Of a stretch of 64,000 nucleotides of DNA, positions 37,701 through 48,677 are shown in pieces. The stretch spans positions 1-64,000 of the forward strand of contig CAJIZZ010000006.1 of assembly GCA_905181945.1 (NCBI GenBank), given 5' to 3'. Position numbers and translations under genes: made by a program. How positions within the stretch are numbered: position 1 is the stretch's first letter; the number at the start of each line of letters is the position of its first letter. This stretch comes from an uncultured Porticoccus sp. (GTDB lineage Bacteria > Pseudomonadota > Gammaproteobacteria > Pseudomonadales > Porticoccaceae). A model generated the notes under the pieces. It was given only the letters and a program-made list of their open reading frames with translations, searched no databases and had not been told where the DNA came from.

Positions 37701-37835
37701 AGAGAGTTGGGCAAGAAATCCTGATGTCAGCCTCCTAGTTTGAACACTATAACCATTTGAAAAGAGATCGCCTGCTATCGCTTCAAATAAAGTATCTCGG
37801 CCATTTTCGTTTATATCTTTGTTTGTCTTAATAGC
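37701..37835 (-). other. In-frame N-terminal extension of the oxygenase without a usual start
   Basis: The 45 codons between the rimI TAG stop (37836-37838) and the oxygenase ATG 37700 are open, in the same frame, and encode RDTLFEAIAGDLFSNGYSV, then GFLAQLSMRLEL. That matches the N-terminal helix of related oxygenases. None of the codons is ATG, GTG or TTG. The second codon is ATT (37832), with GGAG about 10 nt upstream, so a non-standard start is possible. Confidence 0.7.
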
Positions 37836-38291
37836 CTACAGCTCCATAGCCATTAGTAGGGCATCCTCAGATGTTAATGCGGTCTGGTAATAATTTTTTC
37901 TTTGGCATACCTCAACAAACCCAATATTTTCATATAAATAAATTGCACTAGCATTATTCACTCTTACTTCAAGGAAAAATCTTTGTGCATTTTCCGAAAC
38001 AATAGCAATCAAATGCTCGAGCAAATAACGTCCGTGGCCTTTGTTTTGATGTTCAGGATGAATAGCAATATTAAGAATTTCAGCTTCGTTAACAACAATA
38101 TTGTAAATTGTATAGCCTATAACATGGTCATCTAAGGTAAGGGTCAAGCCATGATGTTTCTCACAGCTATCAATGAACTGACTTTTCCGCCAAGGATGAG
38201 GCGTAGATTTTTGTTCAATCTGAGTAATATCAGCCACATCAGAGAGTGCCATAGGACGTATATTTAAACGATTTATTATCACAGTATGCAC
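37836..38291 (-). CDS. rimI: Ribosomal-protein S18 alanine N-acetyltransferase
   Basis: A 151-residue GNAT acetyltransferase that acetylates the N-terminal alanine of S18. It has the acetyl-CoA loop IAIHPEHQNKGHGRYLLEHL (the Q-x-x-G-x-G pattern) and the ALYLYENIGFVEVCQRKNYY-type end (here ASAIYLYENIGF). The length matches E. coli RimI (148), so the TAG stop is its natural end. It follows a holD-like gene as in E. coli, and S18 itself is encoded at 26.1 kb. Confidence 0.94.
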   Translation of the reverse strand: MHTVIINRLNIRPMALSDVADITQIEQKSTPHPWRKSQFIDSCEKHHGLTLTLDDHVIGYTIYNIVVNEAEILNIAIHPEHQNKGHGRYLLEHLIAIVSENAQRFFLEVRVNNASAIYLYENIGFVEVCQRKNYYQTALTSEDALLMAMEL

Positions 38292-38302
38292 TTAGCAGTT
38301 AT

Positions 38303-38902
38303 TTAATTTCTCTTTGCTAGGGATCGAATGGTTTCCCATACTTCTAACTTCGACGAAGGGTCCTTTAAAATTTCTTGCAGACTTTTAACAACAAAAGTGT
38401 CCACTACATCTTTTATTTTTATAGTTTTATCTACAATATCCGCATAAGGCTCTTCTGTAGAGGAGAATAACTCAAACGCTATTTTCCCCATAAACAGCAC
38501 ATTGGTTTTGCTGATGCGAGCATCAACAAAATCTGACATCATTTTACGAGCATCAGATTTATCTTGAAGGTCGTCACTCTCGACAGGCCAGTCAATTAGC
38601 TCAGCACGCGGTAAACTGCCAACAAGGAATCCCATACTACGCAAAATATTAGCAAGCAATTGGCACTGATCATCGTTTAATTTAGCATCGGCATCTAATT
38701 CGTTAAAAACCAAAAGCTCATCGCAGGGTTGCCAGCATGCTAGCCTAAAACTCAAGGGCGCAGCAAACACTGTATTTATGTTCCCTGTTGGCATTATATT
38801 TTTTTTTGGGGTTACTTTCAGCGCGTCAGTCGTCTCTATTTTAGATAAATACTGCGTTACACCTAAGTTAAAAAGATACCAAGTGCGTGACTCTGTATTC
38901 AT
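38303..38902 (-). CDS. holD: HolD-like DNA polymerase III psi subunit (divergent)
   Basis: About 199 residues. The N-terminus TWYLFNLGVTQYLSK resembles the HolD opening (WQLQQLGITQW), which in E. coli binds chi and the clamp loader. The C-terminus (EVWETIRSLA) parallels ALWQQI. The protein lies directly upstream of rimI, the same order as the E. coli holD-rimI operon. The middle is poorly conserved and longer than E. coli HolD (137). The start ATG 38902 has AGGGGG just before it and follows the leuA stop. The call is by motif and synteny. Confidence 0.6.
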   Translation of the reverse strand: MNTESRTWYLFNLGVTQYLSKIETTDALKVTPKKNIMPTGNINTVFAAPLSFRLACWQPCDELLVFNELDADAKLNDDQCQLLANILRSMGFLVGSLPRAELIDWPVESDDLQDKSDARKMMSDFVDARISKTNVLFMGKIAFELFSSTEEPYADIVDKTIKIKDVVDTFVVKSLQEILKDPSSKLEVWETIRSLAKRN

Positions 38903-38909
38903 AAGCCCC

Positions 38910-40457
38910 CTAAATGCCATCTAATTGGGGATGCAAACGATCTGGATTTTGTATTAAGTTAAGCGCATGCAGGTAAGCTCTAACACTAGCAACCAAGACA
39001 TCGGTGTCAGCCCCCTGTCCATTTACAATACGGCCACCTTTTTCCAGACGGACAGTAACCTCACCTTGAGAATCCGTTCCAGCAGTTACCGCATTTACAG
39101 AATAAAGCTTAAGCTCTGTATCACTTTTTGCTAGTTTCTCTATAGCCTTGAATGCTGCGTCAACAGGGCCGTCTCCCTCAGATGAAGAATCGTATGACTC
39201 ACCCTTATATTTCAAAGTAAGCGTCGCAGAAGGAGGCCGGCCTGTTTTTGAGATCACCTCTAAAGCTTCTAGTGTTATTTGATCGCCGTTCGATTCATCC
39301 AGTTGTACTTCTGAAACAAGGGCCTGAAGATCCTCATCATATATTTCACGTTTTTTGTCAGCCAAATCTTTAAACTTAGCGAAAGCTTCGTTCATTTCGG
39401 TCTTGCTCTCAAAATGAGTCCCAAGCTCCTCGAGGCGAGCCGCAAAAGCCGCGCGCCCAGAAAGCTTGCCTAAAACAATTTTATTAGTTTGCAAGCCCAC
39501 ATCTTGAGCACTCATAATTTCATAAGTTTCACGAAATTTAAGCACTCCATCTTGATGAATTCCTGACTCGTGTGCAAAAGCGTTAGCGCCAACAATTGCC
39601 TTGTTGGGCTGCACAGGAAATCCCGTGATGCTCGATACTAACCGAGACGTTGAAGTAATATGAATAGTTTCGATACGCGTCTCCACTGGGAAGATATCCT
39701 TTCGCGTTCTTACTGCCATCACCACCTCTTCAAGGGCAGCATTACCTGCGCGTTCACCTAAACCATTAATAGTACATTCTATTTGACGAGCCCCTTTCAT
39801 GACAGCTGCCAATGAATTGGATACAGCCAAGCCAAGGTCATTGTGGCAATGTACAGAGAAAATTGCTTTATCTGAATTAGGGATAGATTCAATCAAACGA
39901 CCAATAGTGTTTGCATACTCCTCTGGAAAGCCATAACCAACTGTATCTGGAAGATTAATAGTTTTTGCCCCAGCGCCAATAACACCTTCGATAACACGGC
40001 ACATAAAATCAAAATCTGAACGGCTTGCATCTTCTAGGGAAAACTCGACATCATCTATTAAATTTCGAGCGTACTTTACGGCGGATACAGCCTGCTCAAA
40101 AACTTGATCTGGATTCATCTGAAGTTTATATTTCATATGGATTGGCGATGTTGCAATAAAGGTATGAATACGCCCTGAAGACGCCCCCTTTAAAGCCTCT
40201 GCAGCGCTATCAATATCCTGATTCTTGGCGCGAGCAAGACTGCAAACAGTGCTGTCTTTAATCGTCTCAGCAATAGCCTTAACTGATGCAAAATCACCAG
40301 GGCTGGAAACAGCAAATCCTGCTTCAATGACATCAACTCGAAGTTTCTCTAGAGCCTTAGCCACTCTCAGTTTTTCATCCCTAGTCATGGATGCACCAGG
40401 GCTTTGCTCCCCATCGCGTAGCGTTGTATCAAAAATTATTAATTTTTGTTTTTTCAT
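38910..40457 (-). CDS. leuA: 2-isopropylmalate synthase
   Basis: A 515-residue enzyme condensing acetyl-CoA with 2-ketoisovalerate, the first committed leucine step. It has [17 protein letters not shown] with the metal aspartate, [12 protein letters not shown], the [13 protein letters not shown] metal histidines and [16 protein letters not shown]. The C-terminal LeuA dimer/allosteric domain (about 390-505) is complete, so leucine feedback is expected. It lies 2 bp after pssA. Confidence 0.97.
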   Translation of the reverse strand: MKKQKLIIFDTTLRDGEQSPGASMTRDEKLRVAKALEKLRVDVIEAGFAVSSPGDFASVKAIAETIKDSTVCSLARAKNQDIDSAAEALKGASSGRIHTFIATSPIHMKYKLQMNPDQVFEQAVSAVKYARNLIDDVEFSLEDASRSDFDFMCRVIEGVIGAGAKTINLPDTVGYGFPEEYANTIGRLIESIPNSDKAIFSVHCHNDLGLAVSNSLAAVMKGARQIECTINGLGERAGNAALEEVVMAVRTRKDIFPVETRIETIHITSTSRLVSSITGFPVQPNKAIVGANAFAHESGIHQDGVLKFRETYEIMSAQDVGLQTNKIVLGKLSGRAAFAARLEELGTHFESKTEMNEAFAKFKDLADKKREIYDEDLQALVSEVQLDESNGDQITLEALEVISKTGRPPSATLTLKYKGESYDSSSEGDGPVDAAFKAIEKLAKSDTELKLYSVNAVTAGTDSQGEVTVRLEKGGRIVNGQGADTDVLVASVRAYLHALNLIQNPDRLHPQLDGI

Positions 40458-40458
40458 A

Positions 40459-41259
40459 TTACATCTTTACCCCATAAATCTTAGCTTTTAGCCATAACGC
40501 TGGAGCTGAAAAGCTATACACTAAGGCAAAAATAAATAAAATTCGAGGCGGGTCAATTGTCACCACAATAAGACCCATCACCACAGAAAAAATCACTACG
40601 AAAGGCACCTTTCCCTTAAGGTCAACTTCTTTCAGGCTGCGATAGTGAAAGTTAGAAACCATCAACAAGCCAGCTAAAGCGGTTACTGCCGCCACCAAAA
40701 ATGCTAACTCATTTGTTAGCTCGATCCCATGACTACACCAGACCAAAGATGCTATCAGTGCAGCTGCTGCGGGGCTTGGAATTCCAACAAAACAATCGCT
40801 CTTCCCTGAATCAACTTGAGTGTTAAAACGGGCAAGCCTGAGCGCCGCACATGAGGCATAAATAAAAGCAGCAGCCCATCCAATACGGCCTATCTCGTTA
40901 AGTATCCAGCTAAAAGCCAGCACTGCAGGCGCTATACCAAAAGAAACCATGTCAGAAAGACTGTCATATTGGAGGCCAAACTCACTAGATGTGTTTGTCA
41001 TGCGCGCTACAGTTCCATCCAGCCCATCGAAGATCATTGCAATAAAAATTGCAATTGCAGCTGCTTCAAATTTTCCATCCATCCCCGCAAGAATTGCATA
41101 AAAACCAGCAAACATAGCTCCAGTAGTAAAAAGATTGGGCAGAAGATAAACGCCTCTATGTCTAGCCTTTACATGCTCAAGAGGCAATTTATCGCCTTCG
41201 GTCGCTGGGGGTGAATCATTAATATTTGATGTATTATCTTGACCCTTGATATCGGTCAT
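40459..41259 (-). CDS. pssA: CDP-diacylglycerol-serine O-phosphatidyltransferase
   Basis: A roughly 266-residue membrane enzyme making phosphatidylserine. It has the CDP-alcohol signature [20 protein letters not shown], continuing to [15 protein letters not shown], and the PssA feature [18 protein letters not shown]. This is the type II (Gram-positive-like) enzyme common in Pseudomonas-type genomes. I chose ATG 41259, with AAGGA 7 nt before it, over the ATG at 41334. It sits between ilvC and leuA, as in pseudomonads. Confidence 0.94.
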   Translation of the reverse strand: MTDIKGQDNTSNINDSPPATEGDKLPLEHVKARHRGVYLLPNLFTTGAMFAGFYAILAGMDGKFEAAAIAIFIAMIFDGLDGTVARMTNTSSEFGLQYDSLSDMVSFGIAPAVLAFSWILNEIGRIGWAAAFIYASCAALRLARFNTQVDSGKSDCFVGIPSPAAAALIASLVWCSHGIELTNELAFLVAAVTALAGLLMVSNFHYRSLKEVDLKGKVPFVVIFSVVMGLIVVTIDPPRILFIFALVYSFSAPALWLKAKIYGVKM

Positions 41260-41402
41260 ATCTAATCCTTCGGTATGTAACACAAAACCTACATTTATCT
41301 TTTTAGTGCATCCGTGTGGTTGATTATCCCCCAATTTTAGCTTCTACCCTAGAGTTCAATGCATTAAAGATTAATATTACATCAAACACTAAAGCATGAG
41401 AT

Positions 41403-41426
41403 AAAAAAACCGCGCCTTGGCGCGGT
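41403..41426 (-). terminator. Rho-independent terminator after ilvC
   Basis: The minus strand has ACCGCGCCAAGGCGCGGT followed by a run of seven T residues. It lies 26 bp after the ilvC stop and ends the ilvB-ilvH-ilvC transcript. Confidence 0.9.
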
Positions 41427-41451
41427 CAACTAGGCGGTCACTTAAAAATGT

Positions 41452-42477
<1,026 letters not shown>

Positions 42478-42544
42478 CTATATTTTTTATAAAACAAATA
42501 GTTATATTTTATGGAGTACCTGTAAAAATCATACTATAAATCAA

Positions 42545-43036
42545 TCATACCTTCAGTATTTTTTCACCACGAGCTAACCCAGAAACCCCTGATCTAACTA
42601 ACTCAAGGATATCTGCATAATTGATAGCCTCAAGAAAAGCATCAAGCTTATCGCTGCTACCTACGAGCTGTAATGTATATGCATTGACGTTTACATCAAC
42701 TACTTGGCCACGAAAAATATCTATGCAATGATTAATTTCTGCTCTCTGAGCCTCGTTTGCCTTTACTTTCACTAGCATTAGTTCTCGTTCGATATGGGAG
42801 CCTTCGATCAAATCTACGACTTTTATCACATCTATTAATTTATTTAAGTGTTTGGTAATTTGCTCAATCACCTGATCACTGCCATGCGTAGTAAGCGTTA
42901 ATCTAGATAACGTCAAATCATCAGTTGGGGCAACATTAAGCGTATCAATGTTATAGCCTCTCTGTGAAAATAATCCAACTACTCTAGATAGGGCACCCGG
43001 CTCATTTTCCATTAACACTGAAAGTATATGTCTCAT
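42545..43036 (-). CDS. ilvH: Acetolactate synthase small subunit
   Basis: A 163-residue regulatory subunit of acetolactate synthase. It has an N-terminal ACT domain ([38 protein letters not shown]) for valine feedback and a C-terminal ILV_EDS-type domain. The true start is ATG 43036, which shares bases with the ilvB stop (TGATG overlap), rather than the longer reading from 43063. Confidence 0.96.
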   Translation of the reverse strand: MRHILSVLMENEPGALSRVVGLFSQRGYNIDTLNVAPTDDLTLSRLTLTTHGSDQVIEQITKHLNKLIDVIKVVDLIEGSHIERELMLVKVKANEAQRAEINHCIDIFRGQVVDVNVNAYTLQLVGSSDKLDAFLEAINYADILELVRSGVSGLARGEKILKV

Positions 43037-44775
43037 CAAGTACGCTCCTTTTTGCTCAACCACATATCACGCATCGACCCATTAGGGGCAATATGCATTG
43101 GATATACATGCTCTGAACGATCAACATTAATATCCATAAAGACCAGTCGATCCTTTAAGCTAAAGCACTCCGACATTTTATCGTCCAGTTCATCGAAATT
43201 TGAAACCCGCATTCCTACATGCCCATACGCCTCTGTTAATTTTACAAAATCTGGCAAAGAATCCTCATAAAGACTAGATGAATAGCGTCCACTGTACTGC
43301 ATGTCCTGCCATTGCCTAACCATGCCAAGAGCCTGATTGTTCAAACTAATAATCTTTATGGGAAATCCATACTGCAGGCAGGTAGACAGCTCTTGTATAC
43401 ACATTTGTATGCTACCCTCACCTGTCACGCAAGCCACTATTCCTGAAGGATAAGCTAGCTGGACACCCATGGCTGCAGGCAAACCGAAACCCATAGTTCC
43501 AAGGCCCCCTGAGTTGATCCAACGACGAGGCTTATCGAACAAATAATACTGGGCAGCAAACATTTGATGCTGGCCAACATCAGAGGTAACCCAGGCGTCA
43601 CCGCCTGTTACTTTGTAGAGGCTTCTAATCACATCCTGGGGCTTAATAACATCGCCAGCACTCGGCTCATGTCGAGGTTGAGTATATATTCCATACTGTT
43701 CCCTCCACTCGTTTATCTGCATCCACCATTGAGACAAAGCCTCTTGATCTAGAATTTCTTTGTTGTCATTAATTTGATCAATCATTTGCTGCAATATAGT
43801 GCCGCAATCACCAACAATAGGGACATCTATAGTCACGATTTTAGAAATAGATGTAGGGTCAACATCAATATGTATAATTTTTGCAGATGGGCAAAACTTA
43901 CTAGGAGTATTGGTCACCCTATCATCAAAGCGTGCCCCCACTGCGAGAATAACATCAGCTTCATGCATGGCATTATTTGCTTCTACAGTTCCATGCATTC
44001 CTAGCATTCCTAGAAACTGAGGATCAGTTCCCGGAAAAGCCCCAAGCCCCATTAGTGTATTTGTTATAGGTATATTTAACAGTCTTGTAAGTTCAGTTAA
44101 CTGGGGAGATGCATCGCCCAAAACAACACCGCCACCGCTATAAATAATGGGGCGCTTGGCTGCTAATAAAGTCTTGATAGCACGTTTAACTTGACCGCCA
44201 TGCCCTTTAGTTGTCGGGTGATAAGAACGTATTTTTATTTTTTCAGGATACTCGTAAGGTATGCGATGATGTGGTGCAGTAACATCCTTGGGAATATCTA
44301 CAATAACCGGTCCAGGTCGACCTGTCCTTGCAATATAGAAGGCTTTGGCGATAACGCCAGCGATTTCGGATGCGTCCATCACTAGAAAGCTATGCTTAAC
44401 TATAGGCCTAGAAATTCCGACCATATCAGTTTCCTGAAAAGCATCGCCACCAATTTTATCACGAGGAACTTGTCCAGATATAACAACCATAGGAATAGAA
44501 TCCATATAGGCAGTTGCAATACCCGTTATCGCATTTGTGGCTCCGGGACCAGAGGTTACAAGAACTGTACCGACATCTCCGGTAGCGCGAGAGTAGCCAT
44601 CAGCAGCATGCACGGCGCCCTGCTCATGTCGAACGAGTATATGCTGGACATCTTCCTGCTGAAATAGTGCATCATAGATATGCAGTGCTGCACCGCCAGG
44701 GTAGCCCCAGATGTGCTTTACCCCTACATCCTTAAGTGCACGAACAACTATTTCACCGCCAGAAAAAAGTTCCAA
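43036..44775 (-). CDS. ilvB: Acetolactate synthase large subunit
   Basis: A thiamine-diphosphate enzyme of about 579 residues, the first shared step of valine and isoleucine synthesis. It has the N-terminal catalytic glutamate region [20 protein letters not shown], the central FAD/CoA-like domain, and the ThDP motif in [17 protein letters not shown] (GDGS-type, here GEGS). Family members start MELFSGGE; this reads from TTG 44775, with GAGGG 8 nt upstream. Cofactor demand links it to the thiamine salvage operon at 14-17 kb. The overlapping ilvH follows. Confidence 0.95.
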   Translation of the reverse strand: MELFSGGEIVVRALKDVGVKHIWGYPGGAALHIYDALFQQEDVQHILVRHEQGAVHAADGYSRATGDVGTVLVTSGPGATNAITGIATAYMDSIPMVVISGQVPRDKIGGDAFQETDMVGISRPIVKHSFLVMDASEIAGVIAKAFYIARTGRPGPVIVDIPKDVTAPHHRIPYEYPEKIKIRSYHPTTKGHGGQVKRAIKTLLAAKRPIIYSGGGVVLGDASPQLTELTRLLNIPITNTLMGLGAFPGTDPQFLGMLGMHGTVEANNAMHEADVILAVGARFDDRVTNTPSKFCPSAKIIHIDVDPTSISKIVTIDVPIVGDCGTILQQMIDQINDNKEILDQEALSQWWMQINEWREQYGIYTQPRHEPSAGDVIKPQDVIRSLYKVTGGDAWVTSDVGQHQMFAAQYYLFDKPRRWINSGGLGTMGFGLPAAMGVQLAYPSGIVACVTGEGSIQMCIQELSTCLQYGFPIKIISLNNQALGMVRQWQDMQYSGRYSSSLYEDSLPDFVKLTEAYGHVGMRVSNFDELDDKMSECFSLKDRLVFMDINVDRSEHVYPMHIAPNGSMRDMWLSKKERT

Positions 44776-45106
44776 TTTACAAGCCCTCAAATATGAATAA
44801 AATCACTCCGAAAAGCCTACCAAGGAACATAAATAGTATAATGCTGCAACATCACAGGTATGTTTGTTATAACACAGCAACTGAAAATATATCAGTGCTT
44901 CAGATTCATGGGTAAACAAATCTGTTCTGGATGCCGAGAAAACGCTGTTTACGCTTATCTAGCAGGCTGGCAAGGAGCCAGTTTGTGAGAGTATCGACCT
45001 AAGGCCTCCCACAGAAGAACAAATTTTAGAGCGTAAATGCAATGTAGTCAAGAATATAGCTTATGCTTCTCGACTAAAACCAGAAAAACAGATGCTTTGC
45101 TGTTTT
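44776..45106. other. Leader region of ilvB / spacer after pgeF
   Basis: About 330 bp without a gene. It contains a small perfect hairpin (CTGGC-AAGGA-GCCAG, 44967-44981) and, on the minus strand, a TATACT that could be a -10 box. I looked for a branched-chain leader peptide rich in Ile, Leu and Val codons on the minus strand and did not find one. Confidence 0.4.
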
Positions 45107-45871
45107 TCAAACAAACCATATTAGACTTGCCATTCTGCCAGTATTTCCATCTCGTCGATAGGAATAAAAATTCAGACGATCGCTGTAAGTACAACGATCG
45201 CCACCATAAATTTGAGTAACTCCTGCTTCATTTAAAATTACTCTGGCAAGTCCATATAAATTAGCCATCCATTTTTTGGTTTTTTTTTCATCTTCCTCTG
45301 TAGTTCTGAGAAAACAGGTATTAAACTTTTCCTTTATGCAGGGAGTGCTAGCGCTAGAAAGAAATGCCTGCCTAACTTCGACACCAACTTCAAAATTTTT
45401 TTGACTTATTGCGGGGCCAAGATAGGCCATTAGATCCCTAGGAGATACAGCAAGCTGCCTGATTGTATTTTTCACTATACCTGCAGACAAACCTCGCCAG
45501 CCCGCATGAATCGAAGAAACTATAGTGCCTTGTGTATTACAGATTAAAATTGGCAAGCAATCTGCCGTTGTCACAGCGCAAACGATACCAGCTATATCTG
45601 TAAAAGATGCATCTCCGATTACAGCTGGTGCACTACAAGTGGCTTTTATTACATGCGCCCCGTGCACCTGATCAAGTAGTTGCGGGGCTGATGGTAAATT
45701 TAATTCTTTTGACAGATCTCGCCAGTTTCTCTTAACAGAATCGACGCTGTCTCCTGTATTAAAGCCAAGATTCAAGCTATTCCATGGGGGTAGAGAGACA
45801 CCGTTTTTCCTAGTAGTAATGATAGAAAACACATTTACTGGAGCCGGCCAGTCCGGTTTCAATATATTCAT
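45107..45871 (-). CDS. pgeF: Peptidoglycan editing factor PgeF (YfiH)
   Basis: A 254-residue protein of the YfiH/laccase-domain family. It has the metal-binding blocks LLDQVHGAHVI, AVTTADCLPILI and SSIHAGWRGLSAGIV (His, Cys and His ligands), and a Tyr/Arg-rich end. PgeF removes wrongly placed L-serine from peptidoglycan precursors in E. coli; older annotations call it polyphenol oxidase. It follows rluD by about 50 bp, the usual rluD-pgeF pair. Confidence 0.95.
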   Translation of the reverse strand: MNILKPDWPAPVNVFSIITTRKNGVSLPPWNSLNLGFNTGDSVDSVKRNWRDLSKELNLPSAPQLLDQVHGAHVIKATCSAPAVIGDASFTDIAGIVCAVTTADCLPILICNTQGTIVSSIHAGWRGLSAGIVKNTIRQLAVSPRDLMAYLGPAISQKNFEVGVEVRQAFLSSASTPCIKEKFNTCFLRTTEEDEKKTKKWMANLYGLARVILNEAGVTQIYGGDRCTYSDRLNFYSYRRDGNTGRMASLIWFV

Positions 45872-45919
45872 ATCCGGATCAAAAATTTAAATCTATGGGC
45901 AATTTTCACAACACAGAAC

Positions 45920-46879
45920 TCACTCATTGTTAATTTCTGTTTTTAAGGCCTCCAATAAAATCACAAAATCTTTTGGTGCAGGAGCATGCCATTCTATATA
46001 TTGGTTAGAAGTAGGGTGAATTAATCCTAGTCTTCCGGCATGCAAGGCTTGACGCCTAAAGCCCCGTAATACTGTTTGTAATTTCAAAGTTGCACCCTTA
46101 GGTAGCTTAAGGCGACCGCCATAAACTGAGTCACCAATCAAAGGGTATCCAATATCTGCCATGTGAACGCGTATTTGGTGCGTTCTACCCGTCTCTAATT
46201 TAACCCTAATATGTGTGTACTGAGAAAATTTTTCAATCACCCTATAGTGAGTTATTGCCTCTTTTCCACCATGACCAACAACGGCCATTTTAGTACGAAT
46301 TTGAGGATGTCGCCCCATAGGCTTCTTGACTGTTCCTCCGCCTGTCATAATCCCTTGAGCAATAGCCTGGTATTCACGAGAAACTGTCCGTGATTGCAGC
46401 TGTTTGATCAGCGAATGATGAGACTCTAATGTTTTAGCGACAACCATAAGTCCGGTAGTATCTTTATCTAGACGATGCACAATCCCAGCACGAGGAATTT
46501 TTTCATTAGTCGAAATATGATGTATGAGGCCATTAAGCAGGGTTCCTGTGTAATTACCCGCAGCCGGATGAACAACTAGCCCGGCTGGTTTATTTATAAC
46601 AATTATATCCTCATCTTCAAATACAATGTCTAGGCTGATGGCTTCTGGCTTCCATTCCCCTTCTGGTTCTAGCATTACGTTGGCTGAAAGCAGCTCACCA
46701 CCGATAAGCTTATCCTTGGATCGACGAATATTTCCATCTACCAGCAAATCTCCTTTTTTTATCCATAGCTGCAATCGTGATCTTGAAAAGCCCTTAAATA
46801 GATCAGATGCAGCTTGATCTAAACGCATTCCACGGAATGATAGCGGTACACTTTCTTCTAGTTTTATAGTGTCTGACAT
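45920..46879 (-). CDS. rluD: 23S rRNA pseudouridine synthase RluD
   Basis: A 319-residue RluA-family enzyme. An N-terminal S4 domain (MRLDQAASDLFKGFSRSRLQLWIKKGDLLVDG) precedes the catalytic domain with IVHRLDKDTTGLMVVAKT, holding the essential Asp. The C-terminal LETGRTHQIRVHMADIGYPLIGD is typical. RluD makes the three pseudouridines of helix 69. It is divergent from bamD. Confidence 0.96.
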   Translation of the reverse strand: MSDTIKLEESVPLSFRGMRLDQAASDLFKGFSRSRLQLWIKKGDLLVDGNIRRSKDKLIGGELLSANVMLEPEGEWKPEAISLDIVFEDEDIIVINKPAGLVVHPAAGNYTGTLLNGLIHHISTNEKIPRAGIVHRLDKDTTGLMVVAKTLESHHSLIKQLQSRTVSREYQAIAQGIMTGGGTVKKPMGRHPQIRTKMAVVGHGGKEAITHYRVIEKFSQYTHIRVKLETGRTHQIRVHMADIGYPLIGDSVYGGRLKLPKGATLKLQTVLRGFRRQALHAGRLGLIHPTSNQYIEWHAPAPKDFVILLEALKTEINNE

Positions 46880-47009
46880 ATAGTCTCAGTTATTGATATT
46901 TTGTATACTGTCGAGGCTGTGGTTAAATACCATATCTTACAGATGTAGCGATGTCTAAAAAACACTTTAAGCTTAACTTAATAAAGTTAACACAGGGATG
47001 TGGTCATTC

Positions 47010-47987
47010 ATGCGATTTTTGTTTTCAATACTACTACTTACATGCTTTTTAACCACTGGATGCACATGGTTTAACAACATGAATGGCATCTCAAGCGCTT
47101 CAGAGGATCTTGATACTACCAGCTACACAGAAAAAGATTTTTTTAATGCCATTCAAGGAGACCTTAAAGGTGGCTTTTGGTACACAGCTATTGATAAATT
47201 ACATGCGCTTGAGGCTCAATATCCATTTGGAGACTACGCTGAACAGGCACAACTTGAACTAATATATGCTCACTTTAAAGCAGGTGAGCATGTAGCTTCC
47301 ACTAGCGTTGCTGAGCGATTTATTCGGTTGCATCCACAAAACTCGAATGTCGACTACGCTTATTATCTAAAAGGGCTATCTTCTTTTGTAGAAAGTGATG
47401 GCATGTTCGGAAAGCTACTTCCGATAGACGAAACAAAACGTGATCCAGGGGCAGCCCGTAATTCTTTCTCTTCTTTCAGCGAACTGTTAAACCGATTCCC
47501 AGAAAGTCCATATGCTCCAGATGCTCAAAAACGGATGATCTACCTACGAAATATTCTTGCACGTCATGAGGTTCATGCAGCGAATTACTTCTTAACCCGT
47601 GGCGCATACCTTGCTGCTGCCAATAGAGGTCGCTATATTATCGAAAACTTTCAAAAAACTCCTGCTGTTCCAGACGGTCTTGCCATTATGGCCCAAGCCT
47701 ACCATCTCATGGAAATCCATGATCTTTCCAATAACGTGGCTGAATTGCTTGCGAAAAACTACCCAAATCATCCAGTCTTAGACTCTAATGGAAAGTTTCA
47801 ATATCAAACCACCTCATTGTCGCTAAAAAGAAGCTGGACCAACACACTAACTGCTGGGTTGTTTGATAAGCCAGCGGAACTTGGATTTGATTCCCGTCAT
47901 ATCTTTAATGAGCGCTACAAAAACATACCTAGAGGTCAGGATAAAACATCATGGACAAGCAAGGTTAGCTTTGGTGTGTTTGACTGA
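47010..47987 (+). CDS. bamD: Outer-membrane assembly lipoprotein BamD
   Basis: A lipoprotein of about 325 residues, part of the BAM complex that inserts outer-membrane beta-barrels. From ATG 47010 the signal is MRFLFSILLLTCFLTTGC with lipobox TTGC. The mature part has TPR-type repeats with typical BamD segments: DLKGGFWYTAIDKLHALEAQYPFGDYAEQAQLELIYAHF and RFIRLHPQNSNVDYAYYLKGL. It is longer than E. coli BamD (245), with a C-terminal extension after about residue 260. An ATG at 46998 would add four residues. Confidence 0.93.
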   Translation: MRFLFSILLLTCFLTTGCTWFNNMNGISSASEDLDTTSYTEKDFFNAIQGDLKGGFWYTAIDKLHALEAQYPFGDYAEQAQLELIYAHFKAGEHVASTSVAERFIRLHPQNSNVDYAYYLKGLSSFVESDGMFGKLLPIDETKRDPGAARNSFSSFSELLNRFPESPYAPDAQKRMIYLRNILARHEVHAANYFLTRGAYLAAANRGRYIIENFQKTPAVPDGLAIMAQAYHLMEIHDLSNNVAELLAKNYPNHPVLDSNGKFQYQTTSLSLKRSWTNTLTAGLFDKPAELGFDSRHIFNERYKNIPRGQDKTSWTSKVSFGVFD

Positions 47988-48603
47988 TCATCATTTAAGC
48001 CTTTTCAAAAATCATCCTTATAGGGAAGAAATCTTTTTTTTATCTAAAAAAGATGTAGATCTTAAGTCTCTATTTTTAATGCATTCAAACTTTAGGCCAT
48101 TCAAAAGAAAGAAGGGTTTTGAGGGACTAGTGCAACTAATCACCGAACAACAACTGTCTGTAGCTTCCGCCAAAGCGATATTCAACAGACTCAAAAAGAT
48201 AGTCCCTATATTTAAGCCAAAAGAATTTTTACAAAAAAATGATCTGCAATTACAATCAACTGGGTTGAGTAGGCCTAAGATAAGCTATTGCAGGATCCTG
48301 GCTGAGAGAATTATCTCGAAAGATCTTTCTTTTCGTGTAGTTCATAAAATGAACGATGAAGAGCTAAAAAAAGAACTCTGCAAAATTAAAGGAATCGGTG
48401 CATGGACTGCAGAGTGCTATATGCTAGCCTCCCTTCAAAGAAGGGATATTTGGCCTGTTAAAGACGTAGGCTTGCAGGTTGCTATACAGAGAATTAAAAA
48501 TTTGAAGAGTAGGCCTACTGAAAAAGAAATGGTCATGCTGGCAGCTGAGTGGCAGCCCTATAGATCAATTGTAGCCAATGCACTATGGGCATCTTATGAT
48601 TAA
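47980..48603 (+). CDS. DNA-3-methyladenine glycosylase II (AlkA-like HhH-GPD)
   Basis: A roughly 207-residue base-excision glycosylase. The helix-hairpin-helix is LCKIKGIGAWTAECYML and the catalytic aspartate is in WPVKDVGLQ, as in AlkA/MAG proteins. EGLVQLITEQQLSVASAKAIF is the family N-terminal helix. No ATG fits; I take TTG 47980 (or GTG 47974), overlapping the bamD stop by a few bases. It removes alkylated purines from DNA. The short form lacks the AlkA N-terminal domain. Confidence 0.88.
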   Translation: MTDHHLSLFKNHPYREEIFFLSKKDVDLKSLFLMHSNFRPFKRKKGFEGLVQLITEQQLSVASAKAIFNRLKKIVPIFKPKEFLQKNDLQLQSTGLSRPKISYCRILAERIISKDLSFRVVHKMNDEELKKELCKIKGIGAWTAECYMLASLQRRDIWPVKDVGLQVAIQRIKNLKSRPTEKEMVMLAAEWQPYRSIVANALWASYD

Positions 48604-48677
48604 ATTTGTTTAAGCATTTCAAGAAAACAGCACCTATTAGCCTCTAGGTCAAAAACAGAGAACAAGGGCCCTCAAAA

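Noticed and set aside
44881..45060. Possible small structured RNA in the ilvB leader
   Set aside because: I compared it by eye with 6S, SRP and RNase P RNA cores and found no match; only one short hairpin is clear.
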